Shown piece after piece: positions 48,311-59,225 of a DNA stretch of 64,000 bases; the stretch's first letter is position 1, and each line of letters starts with the position of its first letter. The notes beneath the pieces are model-generated. The model did not search any database, was not told the DNA's origin, and worked only from the letters and a program-made list of their open reading frames with translations. A program made the position numbers and the translations under genes. This stretch comes from Kappaphycus alvarezii (taxonomy: Eukaryota > Rhodophyta > Florideophyceae > Gigartinales > Solieriaceae): positions 620,001 to 684,000 of the forward strand of contig NADL03000517.1 in NCBI GenBank assembly GCA_002205965.3. Reading direction: 5' to 3'.

Positions 48311-49427
48311 GAAATTGTTGACTGATTGGGGAGGCTTTCAATTTGAACCTGCTTTGAGCCCAGCTGGCAAAAAGCGTCTGGTCCGATTTCTCTCCACTAG
48401 ACTTACTTCTGAGAAAATCTTCGTAAAGTTGTTTCCGTTGCTTCAGTGTGAGCATAAGGATCATTTGTGAGGGAAAAAGACTTGGGTGGGGATTTGCTGG
48501 CGATAGAATGTTGTTTTTGCGCAGCTTCAGTAAGTTATATATTAATTAGCATGAATACTATTTTACAGGACATAGGACGTGGTGTACGCTGGTTGCCACA
48601 AGAGAAATCTGCAGCAGTGTTAAAGTTGGCCGCTGTGGAAATACTTTCACTTCGATTCAATGCGGTAGTCAATGCTGCTGGATTATTCGCATATTGATCG
48701 ATCATGCGTTTCCGTACGGCACAGTACTGTATACGATAAATTGCTAGAGAACAAGCCGGCAATGTTCAAACGGCTCTTTGCAATGTACAGTAAATTGCAT
48801 TAAGCCGTTTGGATGCACTGCACAGTTCCATACATCCAAACGGCTCAGATGTCTGTTTGAATGTACAGTTCAATATGCAGTTCAATATTAACTGTACATT
48901 ACATTGTCAACTTTATGAACCGTTCTCCGGGATCAGGGGATCCATATGTACATGGCCAGGGACCCAGGTTCTGGGGTTCTGGTTCGAAAAAATCGAAATG
49001 CATCCACTTGCATCGAAATTCTCATAGCGTTAAACTAAAATAGGATTTTAGTTTTCCCTGTATGCAGAGATATGCGGGAAGAAATGCATGTTTCAAATAC
49101 AGAGCACATTACACGATTTGATGGACGGTGGACCGATATGGTATGCACGTTACCCGGGAAATGCGCTTAAGCAGTATGTTATTATTGGGAAAGCACTTTA
49201 CAGTGCATTACTGTAATTACATTCTTCTGTCTTCTTGTACAGTAGGGTACAGCCACATCGTCCTGGTTGCTTGCAGTTTGTTCAGAGAGGGACCAACGCA
49301 TGCAAACAAGCATCCTTGATCAACAGTACGATATTGCGCCAACTCGACGGGGGTGACGGGCGGTGAAGAACACACCTGTTGTTGAATATATCGATCGGGT
49401 CGCCGTGTGTGGCGAAACTGCACGTTA
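48311..49427. other. Upstream region of the CDK gene
   Basis: No coding motif. CACAGTACTGTATAC (48720) and further GTACAGT units (48785-48900) form a weak pentamer cluster. The last few hundred bases presumably carry the CDK promoter. Confidence 0.4.
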
Positions 49428-50429
49428 ATGCGTCCCCGTCTTTTTCACGGCATGCCATGCCGTTCCGTCGAACTGTATAAACGCCTCAACTTCATTTCAG
49501 AAGGAACCTATGGTGTTGTTTATCGCGCCCGAGATGACTCGCACAACATATATGCAATCAAACAAATCAAGCTGGCACATGCAGACAAATCTGGGTTTCC
49601 AGTCACAGCCTTACGAGAGGCCAGTATACTATTATCGCTCGATCACCCGAATATAGTCAAAGCAAAAGAAGTGGTTATCGGAAAGACCACAGATGCGTTT
49701 TACTTGGTTATGGATTATGCCGGGCAGGATTTGTGCTCGCTGCTTGAGCGATTGCAACGGCCGTATGCCCCGGCCGAGGTGAAATCCTTGCTAAAAATGA
49801 TACTGAATGGTACTGCGTATTTGCATGACAATTGGGTGATTCACAGGGACCTCAAGCCGAGCAACTTGCTGGTGAATGCGGAGGGCACTTTGAAGATATG
49901 CGACTTTGGGTTGGCGAGAAGGTACGGCGATCCTCTCGGGAAACACACGCCTGGCGTGGTGACACTGTGGTATCGTGCTCCAGAATTGTTTATGGGTGAC
50001 GTCAAATATACCACTAGTGTTGACATGTGGTCTGTGGGATGCATCTTTGCGGAATTGATTACAGGCCAACCGTTGTTTACCGGCAACGGCGAACTCGAGC
50101 AGCTTTGCAAAATTGCCGATGTGCTAGGTAAACCATGCGAGGAAAGATGGGAAGGCTACAACGACCTGCCAAACGCCAAGCACTTGGCTTTCCGAGGATG
50201 TCCAAAGCGGAGTGTGCTGAGGGAGAGGATGTTAAGAGAGGGACGTTGTGCTACGAGCGACTCAGCGCTGAGCCTATTGGCAGGGTTTCTCGAGTATGAT
50301 CCTAAGAAGAGGCTTTCCGCCCAGGAAGCGTTGCAACATGAGTATTTCAAGGAGGTGCCCAGACCAAAGGAGCCGCGTCTGATTCAAACACTGCCCGAGA
50401 ATTGGGCTTTGAAAAGACGTTTGGAATGA
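49428..50429 (+). CDS. CDK10/CDK11-like cyclin-dependent kinase
   Basis: 333-residue Ser/Thr protein kinase, intronless, essentially just a kinase domain. The glycine loop is E-G-T-Y-G-V-V (25-31) with the inhibitory Thr-Tyr pair, and ATP-binding Lys is K45. The cyclin-binding helix reads P-V-T-A-L-R-E (58-64), closest to the PISSLRE/PITSLRE helices of CDK10 and CDK11. The catalytic loop is H-R-D-L-K-P-S-N (139-146), with D-F-G (159-161) and a T-loop T-P-G-V-V-T-L-W-Y-R-A-P-E with activating Thr about 174. CDK11 has a long N-terminal extension that is absent here, so CDK10-like is the better label. Likely roles are transcription, splicing or cell-cycle control with a cyclin partner. The ATG at 49452 is an alternative start. 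Confidence 0.93.
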   Translation: MRPRLFHGMPCRSVELYKRLNFISEGTYGVVYRARDDSHNIYAIKQIKLAHADKSGFPVTALREASILLSLDHPNIVKAKEVVIGKTTDAFYLVMDYAGQDLCSLLERLQRPYAPAEVKSLLKMILNGTAYLHDNWVIHRDLKPSNLLVNAEGTLKICDFGLARRYGDPLGKHTPGVVTLWYRAPELFMGDVKYTTSVDMWSVGCIFAELITGQPLFTGNGELEQLCKIADVLGKPCEERWEGYNDLPNAKHLAFRGCPKRSVLRERMLREGRCATSDSALSLLAGFLEYDPKKRLSAQEALQHEYFKEVPRPKEPRLIQTLPENWALKRRLE

Positions 50430-51644
50430 GAGGTACAGTAGAATGTCTCGTGAGTCAGAACAAGTGACTTACGTAAATAAAGCCATTGCTGCAACATTTT
50501 GATTGTCGATACCGTAGTAACATTCCTGACTGTTTAATTGAGATTTGTACAATTCAGTGGTGTGCATTTATTTCGTACTGTATTCTCATCGAAACCTTAC
50601 CGTGACAGCCTGTTTTTATTATCCATCGACCCCGTTTCAACTTTCGTCAAGAGGCCACGACACCTGGTTTGATCTCTTGAAGCCTTCAATTTGCTGAAGG
50701 GAATAATACCGTAGATCAATAGCTTGGGTACACCGGGAGCTACACGACTATAGCCAGCAACCAATCTGGTGTCACATCCCGGCAATCAGTAATGTCCAGA
50801 GGTCTCCTGGCCAGTGGCACCTCTATGCACCGGGATTTGTCGGGCTGAAGAACAATGGAGTACCCAATTTATCAGCTTCCTCTGTTTATTTGCGCAAGGA
50901 AACAGTACATTTTGCTGTTTGACTGCTCCACACTCCAACCTGTTGTTACGATATCAGTCAAGTTGAAAGTGGATGTGTGGTTACACAGCAATTAGGTAGG
51001 AGCAAGTAGGTCTAGGTGCGGCTCTCATAATTCCACGTCAAACAAAACTCTGAATTGGTGCGCTGATTCGCACATTTGCGAGTCTGTACTTTATTTAGCT
51101 TAAACGAGCGTTGGAGCAGTACAGGGCAAGATTTTCTGTAGCTCCAGAACATTCTTTGCAGCACTCGCACAGATTTTCTGCCAGGTCAAAAATAGATTCG
51201 ACCCTGCAGGCCATTTGAAGTACATACTGTACTGTACAGTAGTGCAAGGATAAACATAGCAAAAAGCAGCACTGCAGACATGCGTGCGTGTACTTTGTTC
51301 TAGCCTTTCAGCAGCCAGGAGCTAGGAGCTCCTGAAAGGCTAGAACAAAGTACACGCACGCACGGAAGAGCACACTGGGCAATGCTATCCAAGCTATGGT
51401 ATATGAAACCTGGTGCTTTGTACATAGTTACTCAATGGACATTAATCTCTTCCCTCACTTAACAGAAAAATGCATCGACAGTGAAATATATCTGGCGCAA
51501 AAAGTACTCGTGGCATTTTCAAGTAATCTTGCACAAAATTCAAACCCTCAACTCTTTGCAACAGGTTATTCAGAGGAAAACAACCAAACAAGGGGCGCTA
51601 ATTTATCAGTGGCAACTGCTTGGTGTTACCTTGTCAAACTCTAC
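50430..51644. other. Intergenic region downstream of CDK
   Basis: Convergent gap between the CDK gene and the unassigned 267-residue gene. It contains one pentamer unit group (51228-51242) and the perfect hairpin at 51281-51362. No coding motif was seen; an AATAAA lies near 50477. Confidence 0.45.
51281..51362. repeat. 31-bp perfect inverted repeat (long hairpin)
   Basis: The left arm 51281-51311 is exactly complementary to 51332-51362. The 20-nt spacer contains a further short palindrome, AGGAGCT with AGCTCCT. As RNA this would form an 82-nt hairpin of pre-microRNA-like size; as DNA it could extrude a cruciform. It lies about 280 bp beyond the 3' end of the minus-strand gene at 51645-52448. 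Confidence 0.85.
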
Positions 51645-52448
51645 CTATTTTGCGTTGAATAATCTAGGAACAACATGCTCTGTGATAACATCGGCTGGCA
51701 GTAGCTGTAAGAAAGTCGCTCCATGTGTGGTCGTCCTTGTTGAAACGTTACCAAGCTCAAGGACAGTATCAACAGTGTTCCAAAAGTTGCGCAGTTGGCC
51801 TTCCAAGATGACATCCATAAAACGAATAGTAACATGTCCTCCTTCCCCGCCGACTCGCTTCCATCTTGTCCACTGGGGAACTAATAATGCAACAAACGTG
51901 TCCTCTTGCCCAAACGGGATGATCGGTCGAACGGGAACGGTCCATAGCAACTCGCCTGCAAAATACTGCAGTAGATCATCCAGTTCATTACTGGCATTGG
52001 TGACCAGAGGGGTACCTGTAGTGTCGCCTCGCCTGCAATGAGTACAATGAGGCTTCAATTGGGCTAGACTGGTTGCTACACTAGGAGCCAAAGTGGCTGG
52101 ACAGGGAAGGCTGGGGTGCCAATTGGGTGCACAACACGTTGCATCATGCAGAATACACAGGATAGCATGTGAGACTTCCTGCCAGGAATATTTCATCAAC
52201 CAGACAAACAGGGGCCTTGGAATGGCTAGGGCGTGGACTTGAGCGACATGCAATATTTCAGCATCGGTTTTTGTGAGACTTCCGGATTGAACGGCTCGCC
52301 AGAGGGCGTTGTTTTGTTTGACGTGGTGTTCTGTCAATGGCCTGGTGCGGAATCCTAGTGTAGATGTCCTTGGTGGTGTGGAGGGGAATTGAGAGGGAGG
52401 ATCAACAAACAAGAGGATATCATTTCTGAGGGAACAAGGAACGGACAT
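51645..52448 (-). CDS. Unassigned 267-residue protein
   Basis: An uninterrupted frame from an ATG on the minus strand. It starts with a P/S/T-rich segment to about residue 35, then helical sequence (a H-x3-N-N-A-L-W-R-A-V pattern and SLTKTDAEILHVAQ), a Cys/His-containing middle (C-T-H-C near residue 135), and a hydrophobic, beta-like C-terminal half ending in LLPADVITEHVVPRLFNAK. No signal peptide or clear membrane span is seen. I do not recognise the family. Composition and length support a real gene, but a missed intron cannot be excluded. Confidence 0.6.
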   Translation of the reverse strand: MSVPCSLRNDILLFVDPPSQFPSTPPRTSTLGFRTRPLTEHHVKQNNALWRAVQSGSLTKTDAEILHVAQVHALAIPRPLFVWLMKYSWQEVSHAILCILHDATCCAPNWHPSLPCPATLAPSVATSLAQLKPHCTHCRRGDTTGTPLVTNASNELDDLLQYFAGELLWTVPVRPIIPFGQEDTFVALLVPQWTRWKRVGGEGGHVTIRFMDVILEGQLRNFWNTVDTVLELGNVSTRTTTHGATFLQLLPADVITEHVVPRLFNAK

Positions 52449-53090
52449 GTGTGGGTTAATTAGGGATGGAAATGAAAGGAAGGATAGTAATCAGAGCAAT
52501 GTTTGGATAGGGGTTTGGGGGGGGGGGGGTAGTTGAAGGATCAGCAAATTTAAAGGTTGGTTGGTGGTGGGTGGTTGAAATGGTTATGTAGATGGGAGAT
52601 CAAGGGGGTTTTTAAAGAAGTTTTGCAGAGGGCGGGTTGTTTTGGTATAGTTTTGTTTTAGTGTGTTTTTGAGTGTGATGGAAATGACACGGAATGCGAT
52701 GGTGGTGTGGTATTGTGTACTGTACTGTACAATACAATACACAAGTCAGAGAAGTGATAAGTGAGGGGATGGGGAGATGGGCGGATGGTGGGATAAGGGG
52801 GAGGAGGGGATGAGGGCGGAGGGATTGGCGCGGACCAACGCTTACAGAAGAGTTGTGGTCGTGTGAGAGATGCGTCACGCGCTCAGGTTTTTTGTGTTTT
52901 TGTTCTCAGCACTGTACTGTACTGTACTGTACTGTACAGTTTTACTGTAGCAAAGAAAAAAGGGGTACTACCATTAGTTTACCCTACCCTTTTTTTTTTT
53001 ATATACTCGCGAGACTGACCAATTTGCGTCATATTCAACAGTCTGAATGATGTCTTTTCCGTATCATATCTGATGCTGCATCTTTTCTTT
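52449..53090. other. G-rich upstream region with pentamer repeat
   Basis: Purine-biased DNA upstream of the 267-residue gene with a G tract at about 52517-52529 and purine-rich stretches near 52770-52830. No coding motif seen. It also includes the repeat at 52911-52940. Confidence 0.4.
52911..52940. repeat. TACTG pentamer tandem array
   Basis: Five uninterrupted ACTGT units turning into ACAGT at the end, so the array terminates in a palindrome. It is the longest uninterrupted run in the window. A smaller TACTGTACTGTAC group is at 52718-52731. Confidence 0.8.
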
Positions 53091-53794
53091 TTTTTTGTTA
53101 ACAGGTGCAATGCACCTTGGATTTGTCGCGTCATGCGGTGCTGGCGACCCATTCAGCCACCCCGAGCACCGAGACTATGTACCATCTCCTCCCCCTCCCT
53201 CCCCCTCCCTTGAACCACCACAATTGCCCTACAGCATCCACCGTATGAAATGTTAGCATCCCAAAAATGAAAATCCATTCCCACCCGTATGCCCTGTCCC
53301 AAATAAAACAAAACTAAATACTGTACCATAAAAAAAAATAAAATGGAACAACTCAGGTTCCTCTCTCAGTGACTCTCCAATCGACGTCATAAAATATTTC
53401 AATGCCGTTCAAACCCTCAAAACCCTCTTTCCAAAGCCTTCCCTCATTCACAAACTACCATTTCCCAAATCCACCATCACCACTTACCCCAACCACTCCC
53501 ACTCCCACACACACACAAACATATACACAAATTTAACTCCACTTCCGTCTCCCATCTATGACTGCATCGTGCTGTACTTGCCCCGACTGATAAAAAGGTC
53601 GCGTAAGATTTGTTAGTGCCGCCATTCCAAAAGGCTCAACTGCGGATCCTCTAGCCTAATATCAGCAACCACACTTTGGCCTCACATCTGATATCTACCC
53701 AACTATCAAACTATCCACTCTCTCACCTCGATGACACCAGCTCGCTACACAATTACACAAAACCACAAATAAAGGGTAGTGCACCTCAACTTTC

Positions 53795-53825
<31 letters not shown>

Positions 53826-54649
53826 TCAGGACTGTACGCCTCCTTTGATTACAGAGTCGTTTATTCCACAACTAACGATGCTCAACTCAACACTGCAACT
53901 TGCTTTGAATTGTGTCAGCCACCGGTCATCCGAACAAAGCATGCATTCCCCCCACCCGGCACGCAAGATACTCTCAAGAAACACAACTCGTCGTAATTAC
54001 ATTACATCAGATATCCCATCCGTCCCCGCCGCTCTCAAACCTTGGCCTTTATCTGTAATTCCCCGCAACTGCAAACATCCCAATTGCCTTTTTGATACCC
54101 CCACAATCCCGCAGAGAATCCCAGTTTCTTTGCATCAACCCCAAAACATACAGCCTACTAGACCAACCAATGAGAAACATATCCGCCGCCGCAGTTTCAA
54201 ACATTTGGATTCAATTCAGACTACCTGCTTGTCGCACAAACAACACGTTACACCCGTATTTACAATTTCCCTTCTCATCCCCCAATCATAAACACCACCC
54301 TGTTTCAAACCTTTTCGACTCTGCTCTCGTCTTTACCTCGTTTACCCTGTCCTTCTCATATCGCGTCACCATTGGACAACTGCCTCCATATTCTTGCCTA
54401 TTCCAGTCGTCACGTGCTATATCTTCATGTGCAGCACAAATTCCTTCTCCCCGAAAAACCTCACTTGTCAACAAAAAAAGTTTCCTTTGTCTTTCCAACA
54501 CACCAAATCCTCACGTTTATTGAACCTTTTCTACAAATTACTCTCTCCTCACCAAGTCTTTACACCAACCCTGCCACTGTCAACACACTGCCTCTCCATA
54601 CAAACACTCAAAAATCAGTTCATTTACGTGCCATCACCCAATCGCAACA
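53091..54649. other. C/A-rich intergenic DNA with A26 tract
   Basis: Pyrimidine- and C/A-rich sequence whose long open frames are low-complexity by-products. At 53795-53820 there is a run of 26 A, preceded 21 nt upstream by AATAAA (53768-53773). The right part presumably contains the 3' flank of the GTPase gene. No gene is supported. Confidence 0.4.
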
Positions 54650-56298
54650 TTACAAACCAATGTTAAACGATAGACCAAGATTTCCTGGGCCCACACCTGC
54701 CGTGAATCCATTAGGCCCTAACAGAGACGCAGATTCGTCTGGCACCATAGAAATCTGGATGTTAGTACGACCTTGTTGGTAACTCAGGCTCGCGTTAATG
54801 TTCGTATCAGGTGGCCTGTACGCAGCCCCCACATTCCACTGTCCTGCACCCCCGCCGTATGCTTGCGCCTGAATCGCATTCATCTGACTCTGCTGCATTT
54901 GCAAAAACTGCATTGCTCGCGCCTGCTGTTGTGCCGCACTAACTTGCACAGACATCAGTCGCTTACGCTGAGTAGAAATCTCTTGCATCATGTTTTGCAA
55001 GTCATTGCGCTCCTGCTTTGAACTCCAGCTGGAACCTGGCCTCTTGGATTCCTCTGCTTCCCTCTGAAACAACGAGTCTGCAGTGAAAAATGCAAAGTCT
55101 GAAGGCATATCATCCGAACTAGTCGCCGATTTAAACTGCGCTAGGGCGTTTTCCCTGAGCACCTGAATCTGCCTCATGAAAATTGCTTGTTGCGATGTAT
55201 CAATAATAGATTCCAATTCACGGCGTTTTCGCGAACGGATCGCCTCGTCAGCATATTCCTCAGTTGCTGTATCATACCTGCCGAGGGCTTCGTTCATAAT
55301 CTCGGCAGCCTTGCTCCCATAACCCTCAATTTTCTCTCCTTCCCCAAGTGACCCGCCTGAAAACTCTGACATCTTCTCCGACGCTGCCACAAGTGCTTCG
55401 GAGAAAGCCTCGTCACACTTGAACGCCGCCACCAAGGAAGAATCACCGCCTTCAAGTGGGACCTCTCCAACAGATGGAACTGCCCCGTGACGTCGCATAG
55501 TAACTACTCCACATGGATTCGGTTACAGTGCCGCACCCATCAGCCGGAATGCTTTTTGAAAACTCCGTCTTGGCAAGGTATCCTGCAGCGGTCGAATCGG
55601 TCAATCGCGACGCCAATTCGGCGCATGCGGCCTCAAACTCCTGTTGCCTGTGACGCATATGGGGCAAGGGAACAACTTCAATTTGAAAGAGGTCTTCAAT
55701 CTTGGGGGCCCTTGGTGGTCTTCTGGAATGCTTCAGTCGCATCCTGCAATAGAACTTGTTCCAAGGCGGCCTTGTCGACATCGTCGTCCACATCCCTTAC
55801 CACAAAAACAAGTGCAGTCTTGAAGTTACCGAGATCCTGCTCCGAAGTCTTGACAGCCTCTGCAAAAATTGCTTCCAAAAGAGCATAACCGGCGGCATCA
55901 AACCTTCCGACATCGTGATACCAAAGATTGAGCAGCAAGACATCGGAGATGGCGGTTGCAAAGCCGGCACATCTAGCCTGAAACACCCTCCCATCTTTCC
56001 CCCTCTCTCTAGAATCACTGCCCTCCACATCCAAGGCAATAGACAGTACATCCTTTGTTGAACATGCAGCAAATATGCCCTTTGTTGTAGCATTTGCAAC
56101 AGACGCTCTCGCGGCAACCTCAAACGAAGTTCCAAACAGGTTGTTGAGCAAGGTAGATTTGCCCGACGCTTGAGCACCAAGAACAGACACCACGGTGACA
56201 ACCTCGGCGCCTTTCTCGGCATGCTCGGGGAACCAGGCCGGTGTTGGCGCAGCGTAAGCTCCAGATGCGTTGATTACTTGCGTGACAGCGCTCGACAT
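54650..56298 (-). CDS. GB1/RHD3-type dynamin-like GTPase, two frame breaks
   Basis: The start is ATG 56298. The N-terminal GTPase domain has a P-loop G-A-Q-A-S-G-K-S-T (41-49), conserved Thr near 71, D90-V-E-G switch II and an R-D guanine motif near 168, the pattern of RHD3/Sey1/atlastin. The frame stops at 55696 but continues in a second frame (DLFQIEVVPLPHM, matching the RHD3 segment after the G domain) and then a third from about 55498 to 54650. Each switch is explained by one extra base in a homopolymer: five G at 55704-55708 and four C at 55483-55486 on the plus strand. Allowing for these the product is about 548 residues. Unlike ER-shaping RHD3/Sey1 (about 800 residues with two membrane spans), it lacks an evident transmembrane hairpin and ends in a Q/M-rich then G/N-rich tail. 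Confidence 0.75.
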
Positions 56299-56724
56299 GA
56301 CGAACGATAAGTTGCCGAGCACAGATCGGAGCGCTTGATCTAGGCTGACGGAGAGACGCCGACGGATCTTGAGAATCGAGTTGGATCTCAAGCGGGAATG
56401 AATGCAGGCGATGGCTATGAGCGAGAGTGGCTACGTCGGCGTGGTATACAGGGAAACCGTAGGTGGCAGCAGGCTATCTCGGTTTCATTTTGAGCTCGAG
56501 CTCTGGAACTAGGGTTGTTCGGCCCGTTTTGCGAGACCTATCGGCCCAATAACAACGAATCATATCTGGACACTTGGCATTTTTCATTCCGGATAATTAC
56601 AAAGTGTAGCCGCAAGCTAGTATCCCCACCTCCGTGCCAACCCACACGCTTCGACGCTCTCGCCAAGGACTTGGCCAAAGTCGCAAATCGAACGACTCTC
56701 CCCTACCTGCCCACCGAATACAAT
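56299..56724. other. Divergent promoter region
   Basis: Shared upstream region of the GTPase gene and the SecE gene. Open frame continues upstream of both ATGs but without conserved sequence. Confidence 0.45.
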
Positions 56725-57285
56725 ATGTCCCCCGGCTTTGTTACATCGCCGTGCTACCCCCACTTGGAGAGCGCACGCCACCCATTCCCAGCATGTCTCT
56801 GCACTCGTCACCTCTCTTCAAGGCCAGCACCATACTTGAAACGCACTGCTTCGCGCAATCCATGGATGATGGCCAAATTTCAACAGAAAAGTGAGGAGAG
56901 TAACTCGTCGCTGGAAAATGAGTCGCAGCTAGAGAAAATCCTTCCACCTCCTGCTTTACCCACTTTAACCACGCTGACGGATGATCCGGAAATTGATCTC
57001 TCGGCAATTTCCACTGCCCCAACTACTGCGGAAGGACCTGTGTCGGAGGAACAAGACGTCAGCAACATGGGCGCCGGGCTTTCTGCCACCCAAGAAACGG
57101 ATGTCGTAGCATTCCTCAAAGGGGTGGTCGAGGAATTTAAAGAAATCGAGTGGCCATCCTTTAAGAGGGTCGTTCGACTGAGCGTGTTAATTTTGGTAAC
57201 AGTCATTCTCGCCACTACGGCGCTCTACTTTATCGATGGTTTCTTTTATCGAGTCTCTCAGGTGCTGTTTGAAGGCGCCACCTAG
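56725..57285 (+). CDS. secE: Plastid SecE-type preprotein translocase subunit
   Basis: 186 residues from the first in-frame ATG. Residues 1-50 are rich in S, P, R and H with few acidic residues and fit a plastid transit peptide; 51-125 is an acidic, poorly conserved linker. The C-terminus is a classic bacterial-type SecE: amphipathic helix FLKGVVEEFKEIEWPSFKR (130-148) including the conserved E-W-P, followed by one membrane span (about 152-170). SecE clamps the SecY channel; with SecA/SecY it moves proteins into or across thylakoid membranes. The gene is nuclear, intronless, and divergent from the GTPase gene. A mitochondrial or multi-membrane plastid targeting route cannot be excluded from sequence. 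Confidence 0.88.
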   Translation: MSPGFVTSPCYPHLESARHPFPACLCTRHLSSRPAPYLKRTASRNPWMMAKFQQKSEESNSSLENESQLEKILPPPALPTLTTLTDDPEIDLSAISTAPTTAEGPVSEEQDVSNMGAGLSATQETDVVAFLKGVVEEFKEIEWPSFKRVVRLSVLILVTVILATTALYFIDGFFYRVSQVLFEGAT

Positions 57286-57560
57286 TCTGTTTGTATTCCA
57301 TTCGCTTTCACTGCCATTCAAAGCTTGTCGGTTCCTCCACACATCGCTGGGCCAACATATCTTGTCAATCAGACCTGTACCCTTCCCACCCTAGGTTGCA
57401 TGGTAACCCAATTGTCGCCTCCTCGCGTGTCTAAATCATTCCCACGGGGTTTTCGCCAACTCATCACGACATTGTCAAATAAAGACCACAAATGCATACC
57501 TTGCCGCCTATACCGCAACTCTTTCTTCACTTTATCATCACCAACTTTTATCAATTTCGC

Positions 57561-58862
57561 CTACTGTTCCACAGATGAGCCAATTTCTTGTCGCTTTTTC
57601 GAAAGCCCAAACCAGTTGCCGCCGGAACGTTGCCGCCGGGCGTCAAGCGACCCCAACAACGGCAGCGCCGGCATGGACCGTGCCATATCCATCCCACCAC
57701 TCATACTTCTCTTCATTTTCCTCCCGCCGCTTCGTTCCGGTTTGACCTTTGAATATGCCCTCGACCGCGCTGCATTGGCGGCAGCAGAAGCTAGACTATA
57801 CCCTACCGCGCCAATGATCACTACAGCAGTGGATGCCCCTTTTCTCGAGTTGTAGCATTGCGAGGCTTGGTGCGAGCAAAACAGCAGTGAGCTTATGCCA
57901 AAAACGGAAACAGCACGAATGGCATTCAACACACCGATAGGTACTGCACCTACGGTAGCGACAACATCGTAGTGAGTAATTGCGTGAAAAAACGATGCAA
58001 CGGTAAGATAGAGATATTCCTCCAAAATGAGGGTGGTATTCCCGTGGTGGCGTTGTATGGACGAGGTCACGAGGGTGTTCCAGTTCGGAACAGTATGGGC
58101 CATAACATAAACGCCAAACAGGACGAGACAGCTCCCCCCGGTGTACAATGACAAATCCAAGCCCGACGGAGGTGGGAGGACATGAGGCTCCTCCTCGACT
58201 AGCGGGTGGTCACGATCCAAAAAGTGCTCTGCAATGACATAGTTAGTAGAATAAAACAAACACGAGACCAACACAAACGACACACCACTAGCCAAACTGG
58301 CGGCACCTGCCTCTGCGTTCACATGAGTGACCTGCTCTGCCGTAATCATGAGCCCCGCGGTAATAAGTGCGACAAAAAGCCATTGCAAGACGGAGATCTT
58401 CTTTTTCAAAAACACGGTGGTTAGCAAGGCGGTAAAGACGGTAGCACCCGAAAAGACAACCTGGTACAACCCGGAGCCTGCAATGGACAAGCCCGTAAGA
58501 CCACTGAGAAAGCCACCAAGCTCGTTAAAAGCGAGAACAAAAAGCTTTCTACGCTCCCTATGAAACAAGGTAGCCCAAAACCCCAAGGAACTCTCCTTAT
58601 TCACTTGATACAAGGAAGTATGAACCCTATTGGCATCGCGGCCACCCGCCACCCAAACGCCGAATCGATCAAGAGCCTTAAAGACGCGTGCTCCAAAAAA
58701 GTAGACACAAACAATGCCAAGATAATTGGGAATGGCAAGCAGAAAAGTAGAGCGGTCCCCACCGCCAGAATATAAGACACTTTGAATGCAGACAGTCTGG
58801 ACAAGGCCGGTGAGAATAAAGACAAGAGCGGAGATGGCTACTCGCATGCGGCCGCCGGCCAT
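57561..58862 (-). CDS. DMT-superfamily (SLC35/EamA-like) transporter
   Basis: 433 residues, intronless, start ATG 58862. About ten hydrophobic segments are visible, from residue 8 to about 365, interrupted by a polar loop near 85-105 and another near 220-235. The stretch around 120-175 (SIAGSGLYQVVFSGATVFTALLTT, split here by motif: GLYQVVFSG and TALLTTVFLKKK) resembles the first EamA half of nucleotide-sugar and related drug/metabolite transporters. The C-terminal 65 residues are basic and S/G-rich, probably cytosolic. Likely a Golgi, ER or plastid membrane exchanger; substrate cannot be assigned. Confidence 0.8.
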   Translation of the reverse strand: MAGGRMRVAISALVFILTGLVQTVCIQSVLYSGGGDRSTFLLAIPNYLGIVCVYFFGARVFKALDRFGVWVAGGRDANRVHTSLYQVNKESSLGFWATLFHRERRKLFVLAFNELGGFLSGLTGLSIAGSGLYQVVFSGATVFTALLTTVFLKKKISVLQWLFVALITAGLMITAEQVTHVNAEAGAASLASGVSFVLVSCLFYSTNYVIAEHFLDRDHPLVEEEPHVLPPPSGLDLSLYTGGSCLVLFGVYVMAHTVPNWNTLVTSSIQRHHGNTTLILEEYLYLTVASFFHAITHYDVVATVGAVPIGVLNAIRAVSVFGISSLLFCSHQASQCYNSRKGASTAVVIIGAVGYSLASAAANAARSRAYSKVKPERSGGRKMKRSMSGGMDMARSMPALPLLGSLDARRQRSGGNWFGLSKKRQEIGSSVEQ

Positions 58863-59110
58863 GCTTTGAATGGCGTGTGGGTTGTTGGCATGAGGTGATG
58901 GGTGGCAGGGCTAGGAATCTGCGAGGAGAGGGGGTGGGGTGGGGTGAGGTGCAGGGAATGTGAATGTACGGTAGGTGGGCGTATGCGGGCGGGCGGGTTT
59001 CGAGAGGGCTAGTGCATGGCGTTGGCGACGAGGAAGGCGGGTGGGTGCGGAGTTGGTATGCTTGGCTGGCATGTCTTGTGTCAGTCAGCGGTCATGTGAA
59101 ATGGATTCGG
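58863..59110. other. G-rich upstream region of the transporter gene
   Basis: GGGTGGGG-rich sequence directly upstream of the transporter ATG, similar to G-rich leaders at 5680 and 52500. Confidence 0.4.
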
Positions 59111-59111
59111 C

Positions 59112-59225
59112 TGTGTACAGTACACTTTACACATACTGTACTGTACTGTACAGTACAGTACAACACTTTTTGCTGTACGTGATTGTACGGTGCGTACAGT
59201 ACAATACAGCAATGTCTGTACAGGT
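59112..59225. repeat. Inverted TACAG/TACTG pentamer cluster
   Basis: Many GTACAGTACA and TACTGTACTG units, about 250-360 bp upstream of the transporter start. Around 59226-59844 nothing coding is recognised; the right part is probably the 3' flank of the J-domain gene. Confidence 0.75.

Noticed and set aside
53676-54523. Several long plus-strand frames (up to 170 codons)
   Set aside because: They are low-complexity by-products of C/A-rich DNA with an A26 tract, with no domain and no upstream ATG context that stands out.
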